From NCBI RefSeq assembly GCF_012927325.1, contig NZ_JABBGI010000020.1:23206-87205 (forward strand): 64,000 bases of DNA, given 5' to 3'. Of the stretch, positions 26,458-33,613 are shown in pieces. The first letter of the stretch is position 1. Every line of letters begins with the position of its first letter. Under the pieces are notes generated by a model. It ran no database searches. It was given only the letters and a program-made list of their open reading frames with translations, and was not told where the DNA came from. Source of the DNA: Chryseobacterium antibioticum (lineage in GTDB: Bacteria > Bacteroidota > Bacteroidia > Flavobacteriales > Weeksellaceae). Position numbers and translations under genes: made by a program.

Positions 26458-26485
26458 AAAGCCGTGCCTTGCACGGCTTTTTTTG
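26458..26485 (+). terminator. Terminator after the OmpA pair
   Basis: AAAGCCGTGC and GCACGGCTTT form a perfect stem followed by eight Ts, 22 bases after the ompA stop. Confidence 0.9.
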
Positions 26486-26512
26486 TTGTAATACTTTTAT
26501 TACTTTTACCCT

Positions 26513-28420
26513 ATGATTTCTCAGCAGGATTTCCAAAAGTTAAAATATGATACCCTAAAGTTTTTTTGGGGCTATGATAGTTTCAGAGATTCTCAGGAAG
26601 AGATCATTAACGCAGTTATCAATGAAAGTGACAGCCTCGTCCTGTTACCTACGGGTGCCGGAAAATCACTCTGCTACCAACTACCAGCCTTATTAAAAGA
26701 AGGCACCTGTCTGGTTATTTCTCCCCTGCTAGCCCTGATGAAAGATCAGGTAAGCCAGCTTAAGCATCGCGGTATCGAAGCAGACTATCTATCCTCCGAA
26801 TTGGATGAATATGATGCTGAAGCAGTCTATGACCGTTGTAAGGACGGACTTACCAAACTCTTGTATGTGTCACCGGAAAGATTGACTAACAGACAGTTTT
26901 TGCAGAATATTGAAGAAATTCAACTGTCTTTTATTGCCGTAGATGAAGCTCACTGTATTTCAGAATGGGGACAGGATTTCCGCCCTAGTTATCAGAACAT
27001 CAAAGAATTTAGAAAAAATAATCCCAAGATTCCCTGTCTGGCTTTAACGGCCACTGCCACTCCTAAAGTACTGGAAGAAATAAAAAACAAACTGGAACTT
27101 AAAAAACCTTTTGTTTTCCAGAAGAGCTTTAAAAGAGAGAATATCAGAATCTTTATGGATGAAGTTTCAGATAAGTTTCAACGTGTTTTTGATATTTTAA
27201 AACACAACAATGACTCAGGAATTGTCTACGTAAGAACCAGAAAAGATGCAGAAATGCTGGCAGAATTTCTTAAAAAAAATCAGGTAAAAAATGTAGATTA
27301 TTTTCATGCCGGTTTAACGACAAAAGAGAAAAATACACGGCAAAATATGTGGAATCAAAGTGACAATCATGTCCTTATTTCCACCAATGCTTTCGGGATG
27401 GGAATAGACAAGGACAATGTCAGATTTGTCATCCACTACTCTCCTGCACCATCATTAGAGAATTATTACCAGGAAATCGGAAGAGCAGGAAGGGACGGAA
27501 AAGACAGTTTTGCATTTCTTCTCTGGAATAAACAGGAACTTATTAATTTTGATGAGATCTTAAAAAACCAAACACCCAACAAAGCAGAGTTTTTAAAGAT
27601 TATCACCTATCTCTATTCTATTTTTCAGGTGGCTGAATATGAATTGCCGGAAAAAGTATTCCAGCTTAATACTCAGGGCATACAAAACTTCACAAGATTG
27701 TCGAAAGCTAAGATCAGTAATGTTCTCAATTTTCTTCACAATCAGGAAATCATCTTTCATAACGACAACAAAAGCCTGTCTTCACTGGAGCTTCTTTTCA
27801 ATGCTGATGAAATAGACCAGCTTCCACGAAAAGACGCTTATTTTATAGAGCTTCTACTTCGTACGGTATCAGGAATCACTACACACAAAGTAATGTTCAG
27901 TGAGCAGCAGGTAAGTAATAAAATCGGTGTAAGCGTTCCGCTGATCAAAGAACGACTGAAGGAACTTCAGCAGAAAAATTATCTGGAATATGTAGACGGT
28001 GCCCTTTCGAGCATTAAATTTCTAAAACCGCGTGATGAAAGAGTAACCCATTCAGCCTATTGGAAACTTTTTGAGCATATCCAAAAAAATAAGATTCAGA
28101 AATGGGAGGAGATCAAGTTTTTTATAGAAAATAATGATTACTGTAAAATGAAACTTATTCTCGCCTACTTTGGTGAAAAGAATACGAAGAACTGTGGACA
28201 GTGTTCAGTCTGCGAAAAGAATAAACAGTCGATTTTCGGAAAAAATATTTCTCAGCAAATCATTAATCTATTGGCTAAAAAACCTTCAACCATTGAAGAT
28301 CTTTCGGTACAGCTCAACTATCATTCTAAAAACAACATTTTAGAAAACCTGATCTTCCTTTTAGATGCCGGAAAAATAAAAATGCTGAATTTCAGAACGT
28401 ATGCGCTGAGTAATGAATAA
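26513..28420 (+). CDS. recQ: ATP-dependent DNA helicase RecQ
   Basis: RecQ unwinds DNA 3' to 5' in recombination and repair. The 635-residue protein has the Walker A motif LLPTGAGKSLCYQ, the DEAH box VDEAHCISEWGQDFRPSY with the aromatic RecQ loop, SAT-like LALTATATP, QEIGRAGRDG in motif VI, and a zinc-binding region with four cysteines (YCKMK and CGQCSVC). A winged-helix region and an extra C-terminal helix-turn-helix segment follow; I do not see a clear HRDC domain. The ATG lies only 4 bases after a TACTTTTA box, so a very short or absent leader is possible. Confidence 0.93.
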   Translation: MISQQDFQKLKYDTLKFFWGYDSFRDSQEEIINAVINESDSLVLLPTGAGKSLCYQLPALLKEGTCLVISPLLALMKDQVSQLKHRGIEADYLSSELDEYDAEAVYDRCKDGLTKLLYVSPERLTNRQFLQNIEEIQLSFIAVDEAHCISEWGQDFRPSYQNIKEFRKNNPKIPCLALTATATPKVLEEIKNKLELKKPFVFQKSFKRENIRIFMDEVSDKFQRVFDILKHNNDSGIVYVRTRKDAEMLAEFLKKNQVKNVDYFHAGLTTKEKNTRQNMWNQSDNHVLISTNAFGMGIDKDNVRFVIHYSPAPSLENYYQEIGRAGRDGKDSFAFLLWNKQELINFDEILKNQTPNKAEFLKIITYLYSIFQVAEYELPEKVFQLNTQGIQNFTRLSKAKISNVLNFLHNQEIIFHNDNKSLSSLELLFNADEIDQLPRKDAYFIELLLRTVSGITTHKVMFSEQQVSNKIGVSVPLIKERLKELQQKNYLEYVDGALSSIKFLKPRDERVTHSAYWKLFEHIQKNKIQKWEEIKFFIENNDYCKMKLILAYFGEKNTKNCGQCSVCEKNKQSIFGKNISQQIINLLAKKPSTIEDLSVQLNYHSKNNILENLIFLLDAGKIKMLNFRTYALSNE

Positions 28421-28430
28421 TCGTGAATAG

Positions 28431-28671
28431 TGAAATTTTGCTTCGCAAGTGAATGGTGAATGATAGAATCTAGATTTCAGACACGGGATAGGAGACTTTT
28501 CTAGGTTACAGACTCAAGAGAGAGCCAGGAAATAAGATTTTAGATACCCAATTTCAAATAAATACTTTTACGGTAAATTTAGCAACTAATAACGAGCAAC
28601 AAGCAACTATCCCCACTCCCATCCACCCTAAAACTCTACAGCCCTAATACTCTCCAACTCCCAAAAACCCT
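28431..28671 (+). repeat. Dispersed degenerate intergenic repeat, copy 2
   Basis: Fills the gap between recQ and fmt. It starts with TTTTGCTTCGCAAGTGAATGG, passes AGAGAGAGCCAGGAAATAAG and AGCAACAAGCAACT, and ends in CCTAAAACTCTACAGCCC, i.e. the same ordered blocks as the copy at 36366-36552. An inverted copy starts right after fmt. Confidence 0.65.
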
Positions 28672-28679
28672 TATCTTTG
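28672..28679 (+). promoter_or_regulatory. -7 box of fmt
   Basis: TATCTTTG matches TAnnTTTG and ends 4 bases before the ATG at 28684, which places the expected transcription start at or within a few bases of the start codon. Confidence 0.55.
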
Positions 28680-28683
28680 TCCT

Positions 28684-29628
28684 ATGAAATCATTGAAAGT
28701 CGTTTTTTTAGGAACTCCGGAGTTTGCAAAGACTTCTTTGGAGGCTATCCATCAGTCAAAGCATGAAGTAGTAGGTGTTGTAACGGTAGCTGATAAAGCT
28801 AGTGGTCGCGGACAAAAGATCAGTCAGTCTCCTGTAAAAGTGTATGCTTCAGACAATCATATTCCTGTTTTTCAGCCGGAAAAATTGAGAAACCCTGAAT
28901 TTTTAGAAGAACTGAGAAAGCTGGATGCTGATGTTTTTATAGTGGTCGCTTTCAGAATGATGCCAAAGGTTCTTTTTGAAATGCCTAAACTGGGAACTTT
29001 CAATCTTCATGCTTCTCTTCTTCCTGATTACAGAGGCGCAGCACCAATCAATTATGCCGTAATTAATGGAGAAGAAAAAACCGGAGCTACCACATTCTTT
29101 ATCAATGAAAAAATTGATGAAGGGAATATCCTTCTTCAGGAAGAGCTGGAAATTTTACCGGATGAAAATGCAGGAAGCCTTCACGACAGATTGATGGAAA
29201 TGGGTTCAAAACTGGTAGTAAAAACACTTGATGGCCTTGCAGAAAATGCTATTGTAGAAAAGCCTCAACCTCATGTGGAGCATCCTAAAAATGCTTATAA
29301 AATATTTAAGGAAGACACCAGAATCAACTGGAAGGCTCCTTCAAAAACAGTTCATCAGTTCATTCTTGGCATGTCACCTTATCCGGCTGCTTTCACCACT
29401 ATAAAAATTGGAGAAGAAGAAAAAGGATTAAAAATATTCGCTGGAAAATTCGAAATTTCAGATCATGGAAAACCTTCCGGAACTTTGGATATTTCTAAAA
29501 ATGAATTTAAAATCTATACAGAAGACGGCGTTTATTTCCCACAGGAACTTCAGCTTGAAGGCAAAAAAAGAATGACTGTGAAAGATTTTCTGAACGGGTT
29601 TAGAAATTTTGACGAAATAAGCTTGTAG
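28684..29628 (+). CDS. fmt: Methionyl-tRNA formyltransferase
   Basis: Fmt formylates initiator Met-tRNA using 10-formyl-tetrahydrofolate. The 314-residue protein has the N-terminal VFLGTPEFAKTSLEAI motif, the formyl-transferase core HASLLPDYRGAAPINYAV with its catalytic Asn/His/Asp context, and a C-terminal OB-like domain (from about residue 205). Length is normal. It is flanked on both sides by inverted copies of the dispersed intergenic repeat, and a -7 box almost touches the start codon. Confidence 0.96.
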   Translation: MKSLKVVFLGTPEFAKTSLEAIHQSKHEVVGVVTVADKASGRGQKISQSPVKVYASDNHIPVFQPEKLRNPEFLEELRKLDADVFIVVAFRMMPKVLFEMPKLGTFNLHASLLPDYRGAAPINYAVINGEEKTGATTFFINEKIDEGNILLQEELEILPDENAGSLHDRLMEMGSKLVVKTLDGLAENAIVEKPQPHVEHPKNAYKIFKEDTRINWKAPSKTVHQFILGMSPYPAAFTTIKIGEEEKGLKIFAGKFEISDHGKPSGTLDISKNEFKIYTEDGVYFPQELQLEGKKRMTVKDFLNGFRNFDEISL

Positions 29629-29635
29629 TTGATGG

Positions 29636-29852
29636 GTTTCGGGTTTGGGAGTTTGGGAGTTTAAGGGTAAGAGAGTTTTAGAGTATATGAGTGGAGTTGC
29701 TGGTTGACAGTTGCTGGTTCCGAGACTCAATATAAAAAAGTCTAATATCTCTGACCTGAAATCCGATGTCTGAAATCTGGCATCTTAATTCTCGGTTATC
29801 ATATCCTGATTCTCCCATTCACCATTCACTTGCGAAGCAAAATTCATCATTG
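29636..29852 (-). repeat. Dispersed degenerate intergenic repeat, copy 3 (inverted)
   Basis: This fills much of the 348-base gap between fmt and ribB. In the inverted sense it carries GAGTTTGGGAGTTTAAGGG, GTTGCTGGTTGACAGTTGC, ATCCGATGTCTGAAATCTGG and, at its far end, CACTTGCGAAGCAAAATTC, the reverse complement of the start of copy 2. The remainder of the gap holds a terminator and no gene. Confidence 0.65.
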
Positions 29853-29887
29853 ACTTATTAAAAGCTCTGTCACAGTTTAAAAATAAA

Positions 29888-29916
29888 AAAGGTTTAGAAA
29901 AATTCTAAACCTTTTA
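29888..29916. terminator. Bidirectional terminator between fmt and ribB
   Basis: AAAGGTTTAGAA and TTCTAAACCTTT form a 12-bp stem with A and T runs on either side, serving the convergent fmt and ribB transcripts. Confidence 0.8.
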
Positions 29917-29976
29917 TCTTGAAATTATTTATAAAATGATCATGTTAATTAACAATTGATCATTCACAATTCACAT

Positions 29977-31098
29977 TTAAAGCTGAACCAGCTCGGTCAC
30001 CTCTACATCATATCCTCCAACCTGAGGCTTGATATTAGGGTTCTGCGTGATCACCTTGAATTTATTGATTCCCAGATTCTTCAGGATCTGTGTTCCGATA
30101 CCGTAATCTCTGTAATTGTATGCCAATGTAGGATGCTGCTCCTGCCCGTCCTGATAATTCAGAAACTGCTGAAGTTTTCTCAGTGTATTCTCAGAATTTG
30201 AAACGTTATTGATGAAAATAACGGCTCCTTTCCCTGCTTCATTCACCATATGGGTTACTTTTTCCAATAAAGGTTTTTCACCGTTGTTAAGTCTTGTCAA
30301 TACATCAAAATAAGAATCTGAAGACTGAACTCTTACCAAAACAGGTTCATCAACTGTCCATGCTCCTTTCGTTAATGCAAAATGGATCTGGTCGTTAGAT
30401 GTTTCTCTGAAAGCATAAAAATCAAACTCACCATAGGCTGTTTTTACTTTTCTTTCTTCCAGTCTTTCGATAAGGTTTCCTTTTTTAAGCTGATAATGAA
30501 TCAGATCTTCAATAGAAACAATCTTCATATCATGCTTTTGAGCGAAAACGTGAAGCTCAGGCAAACGTGACATAGTCCCGTCATCATTCATTATTTCACA
30601 GATCACACCTCCTTCTTTTAAACCAGCTAACTGAGTAAGATCAATGGCAGCTTCCGTATGTCCAGCTCTTTTTAAAACGCCTCCTTTTCTTGCACGAAGC
30701 GGGAAAATATGTCCGGGTCTCATGAAATCTGTAGGTTTGGATTTTTCATCCATCAAAGCTAAAATTGTTTTTGCTCTGTCACCGGCGGAAATACCTGTAG
30801 AAGTTCCGTTTCCAAGAAGGTCAACAGAAACGGTAAAAGCGGTCTCCTTAGGATCACTGCTTCTGCTTACCATTACTTCAAGACCAAGCTCGTCACATCT
30901 TTTTTCAGGAAGCGGCATACATATAAGTCCTCTTCCGTGGAGTGCCATAAAATTGATAATTTCTGGCGTTGTCAATTCTGCAGCGCAAAGAAAATCTCCT
31001 TCATTTTCTCTGTCTTCATCATCTACTACTATGATTATTTTACCATTTTTAAGGTCTTCAATAGCCTCTGGAATAGTATTTAATTTAATATCAGACAT
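29977..31098 (-). CDS. ribB: 3,4-dihydroxy-2-butanone-4-phosphate synthase with degenerate GTP cyclohydrolase II domain
   Basis: The N-terminal half (about residues 1-205) is an intact DHBP synthase of riboflavin synthesis: VVDDEDRENEGDFLCAAE, the GRGLICMPL block, the STGISAGDRA motif and RAGHTEAAIDL are all present. The C-terminal half (about 210-373) aligns with GTP cyclohydrolase II by RDYGIGTQILKNLGI and the end VGGYDVEVTELV, but the zinc-binding cysteines (usual C-x10-C-x-C) are missing from SSDSYFDVLTRL and the RQEGRGIGL catalytic segment is replaced by NNVSNSENTL. So only the ribB activity is expected; a separate ribA must supply the other step. The C-terminal domain may be structural. 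Confidence 0.92.
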   Translation of the reverse strand: MSDIKLNTIPEAIEDLKNGKIIIVVDDEDRENEGDFLCAAELTTPEIINFMALHGRGLICMPLPEKRCDELGLEVMVSRSSDPKETAFTVSVDLLGNGTSTGISAGDRAKTILALMDEKSKPTDFMRPGHIFPLRARKGGVLKRAGHTEAAIDLTQLAGLKEGGVICEIMNDDGTMSRLPELHVFAQKHDMKIVSIEDLIHYQLKKGNLIERLEERKVKTAYGEFDFYAFRETSNDQIHFALTKGAWTVDEPVLVRVQSSDSYFDVLTRLNNGEKPLLEKVTHMVNEAGKGAVIFINNVSNSENTLRKLQQFLNYQDGQEQHPTLAYNYRDYGIGTQILKNLGINKFKVITQNPNIKPQVGGYDVEVTELVQL

Positions 31099-31165
31099 GT
31101 TTACTTTTTATTTGTGCAAAGATACTTATAAAAATAAGCATCTGCCAATTAATATAGAGGGTTTG

Positions 31166-32170
31166 TTAGGCTTTGGATAAAGAGTTTGCTGCCTCTCTGA
31201 AAATTTCATAAGATCTCAGTCTTTTCTGATGATCGTAGATATGTGAATTGATAATTAATTCATCTACATTGAATTTTCCCTGAAAATCTTTCATCTTTTC
31301 TTCAATTTCTGCCTGATCTCCTATAAACGTATATCTTAGTTTCTGAAGCACCATGGATTTTTCCATGGGAGACCAGATATCATCCATATCATCTACCGGT
31401 GGTGCAAAAGGTTTACGGTCATTCCTTACAATATTGATGAATGCCTGGAACAAAGTAGTGGAAATTTTGTGAGCCTCTTCTGAAGTTTCTGCTGCCACAC
31501 CATTAACACAGGCCATGATATAAGGTTGCTCCAACTGTTTTGAAGGCTGAAAATGTTCTCTGTAAATTTTAAACGCCATTTCCATCTGCTCGGGAGCAAA
31601 ATGTCCTGCAAAAGCATAGGGAAGCCCAAGTTCTGCAGCCAGCCATGCACTGTCTGTACTGGATCCCAGCATATACAGTGGAATATCCAGACCTTCACCC
31701 GGAATCGCACGGACCAAAGCATCAGAATTTTCTTTTGAAAAATACGTCTGCAGTTCTAAGATCTGTCTTGGAAACTGTTGGTTGATGATCGCAGGATTTC
31801 TTCCCAGGGCCTGAGCGGTAAGACCATCAGTTCCGGGAGCTCTTCCCAGACCAAGATCTATTCTCCCCGGAAAAAGAGATTCCAGGGTTCCGAACTGTTC
31901 GGCGATGATAAGAGAACTGTGGTTGGGAAGCATAATTCCTCCTGATCCCACTCTTATTGTTTTCGTTCCGTTGGCAATAAAGCCGATCAGAACAGAGGTC
32001 GCAGAACTGGCAATGCTTTCCATATTGTGATGCTCGGCAAGCCAGAATCTTTTATAATTTAAATTTTCAGTATGGTTTGCTAAAGATAAACTGTCCTGAA
32101 AGGTATCGTGAATGCTTTTCCCTTGCTTTACGGGAGCAAGATCCAGCACCGATATTTCAAAATTTTTCAT
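31166..32170 (-). CDS. LLM-class flavin-dependent oxidoreductase
   Basis: A 334-residue TIM-barrel oxidoreductase of the bacterial luciferase-like family (single-component, YhbW/luciferase-like subgroup). Characteristic segments are SVLDLAPVKQG at the N-terminus, RFWLAEHHNMESIASSA, RVGSGGIMLPNHS, and FPGRIDLGLGRAPGTD. These enzymes use reduced FMN or F420; the substrate is not predictable. It lies 67 bases upstream of ribB on the same strand, so it may be cotranscribed with the flavin-synthesis gene. Confidence 0.92.
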   Translation of the reverse strand: MKNFEISVLDLAPVKQGKSIHDTFQDSLSLANHTENLNYKRFWLAEHHNMESIASSATSVLIGFIANGTKTIRVGSGGIMLPNHSSLIIAEQFGTLESLFPGRIDLGLGRAPGTDGLTAQALGRNPAIINQQFPRQILELQTYFSKENSDALVRAIPGEGLDIPLYMLGSSTDSAWLAAELGLPYAFAGHFAPEQMEMAFKIYREHFQPSKQLEQPYIMACVNGVAAETSEEAHKISTTLFQAFINIVRNDRKPFAPPVDDMDDIWSPMEKSMVLQKLRYTFIGDQAEIEEKMKDFQGKFNVDELIINSHIYDHQKRLRSYEIFREAANSLSKA

Positions 32171-32712
32171 ATCGAGATGTTTATTTTAAAGGTGACATAG
32201 AATCTCCTTTCAATTTCATTATTTTAAATTTTAGGTTCTAAAAACCAAACAAATTTAAACCAATAAAATTGCATTAGTTACTTTTTGTAATTGATAAGTC
32301 TGATCGCCTAGTTCAGGCAAAAACTATTGAAAAATTTTAAATCTTAATTATATCTTTCGTAAATGAATTTCAGGAAATAGGATAAGGAAAAAAAATTACT
32401 GCTGTAGTATCTGTTGCATTCTTTTCGGATGAATTCTTATATACCTAAGACAGATTATTGGTGTAAAAAAATTGAAAAATCTCCACTATCTTCTATTTTT
32501 CATACGCCTCCATTATCTTTCGTGCAACTGGACAATAAAACCAAAACAAGTTCACCTCAATTTCCATAGCTTTCCTTTAAAATATTAAAGCAAAGCTTAT
32601 TAATTATTAAAAAAAATATTTTAACATTAATAATTCATTAATAAGTGAAATAAAATACTATATTCGTATATAAAAAATAGACTAAATTTTAACACCAATA
32701 AAAAATATTATC
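32171..32712. other. Long AT-rich divergent intergenic region
   Basis: About 540 bases between divergent genes. It must contain the promoters of the oxidoreductase-ribB pair and of the astacin gene. I see no reading frame, no copy of the dispersed repeats, and no RNA gene. The last 150 bases before the astacin gene are more than 80 percent A+T by eye. Confidence 0.4.
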
Positions 32713-33552
32713 ATGAACAAAAAATCTAATAACCTATTTCAGAAAATACTGACAAAAAGAACTGTCTTTATAAGCTTTATTATTGCCGCTACTTTAGCAT
32801 CTTGTAATAAAAATAATGAAGAGATGATGACAGAAGCCCACACAACAACCCTTCATGCTGAGAGCATTAAAAAGGGACAATTGGAAGGCCAGACTATTAC
32901 TTATGAGAGAAAAGATGGAATGAACTTTTTCCAGGGGGATATTGTACTATCCGACAAACAGTTAGTGGGAGATAATTCTAAAGGAGGCGCCAGCTTTTCA
33001 AGATGGCCGGGAGGTAAAATTTACTATACTGTTGCCAGTAACATGGGTTCTATAAATGCAAATAAAATTACCAGCGCAGTTAATGAGTATAATACTAAAA
33101 CCAACACCCAATGGATTCCCCGTACCAATCAAACGAACTATGTGGAATTTATTTTCGGAAGTTCATCCGGATCAGATGGATGGGCTCATATAGGATTCCA
33201 GGGTGGAAGGCAGAATATTTCTTTGGATCAATATATTTCTGTAGGATCGGTAATTCACGAAATGGGACATACCGTAGGGCTTTATCACGAACATGCGCGT
33301 AAAGACAGAGATCAATATGTTAGTATCCAGTGGAACAACATTCAGGATGGGCAGGCTTATAATTTCAATATGTATAATTCAGGAACGGATATAGGTCCTT
33401 TCAACATTAATTCAGTGATGATGTATTGGCCAAATTCCTATTCTAAAAATGGGCAACCTACTATTAAGAGAGCAAACAATACCAACTTTACCTACAATAG
33501 AACCGGCTTTACAACCGGAGATATTAATACAATCAATACGATGTATCCATAA
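32713..33552 (+). CDS. Astacin-type M12 zinc metallopeptidase, flavastacin-like lipoprotein
   Basis: A secreted zinc endopeptidase of the M12A (astacin) family, closest in type to flavastacin of Elizabethkingia. The N-terminus has a basic start and lipobox (IIAATLASCNKNNEE), so it is a predicted lipoprotein, unlike classical flavastacin, and a short propeptide (about 30-95) follows. The catalytic domain shows HEMGHTVGLYHEH with zinc ligands His182, His186 and His192 and Glu183, and a Met-turn in SVMMYWPNSY with the conserved Tyr. The C-terminus ends soon after the Met-turn, without the extra domains of longer relatives. Confidence 0.92.
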   Translation: MNKKSNNLFQKILTKRTVFISFIIAATLASCNKNNEEMMTEAHTTTLHAESIKKGQLEGQTITYERKDGMNFFQGDIVLSDKQLVGDNSKGGASFSRWPGGKIYYTVASNMGSINANKITSAVNEYNTKTNTQWIPRTNQTNYVEFIFGSSSGSDGWAHIGFQGGRQNISLDQYISVGSVIHEMGHTVGLYHEHARKDRDQYVSIQWNNIQDGQAYNFNMYNSGTDIGPFNINSVMMYWPNSYSKNGQPTIKRANNTNFTYNRTGFTTGDINTINTMYP

Positions 33553-33582
33553 TTTCCAGTCTAAAAGGCTTACAATACAACT

Positions 33583-33613
33583 AAGGAAAAGAATTTTATG
33601 AATTCTTTTCCTT
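33583..33613. terminator. Bidirectional terminator between astacin and helicase genes
   Basis: AAGGAAAAGAATT and AATTCTTTTCCTT form a perfect 13-bp stem with the loop TTATG. The helicase stop codon is inside the loop, so the hairpin overlaps the end of that gene. Confidence 0.85.

Noticed and set aside
30644..31180. 178-codon plus-strand frame opposite ribB
   Set aside because: It is the antisense shadow of a strongly supported coding region and its product is Ser/Leu/Pro-rich without any motif.
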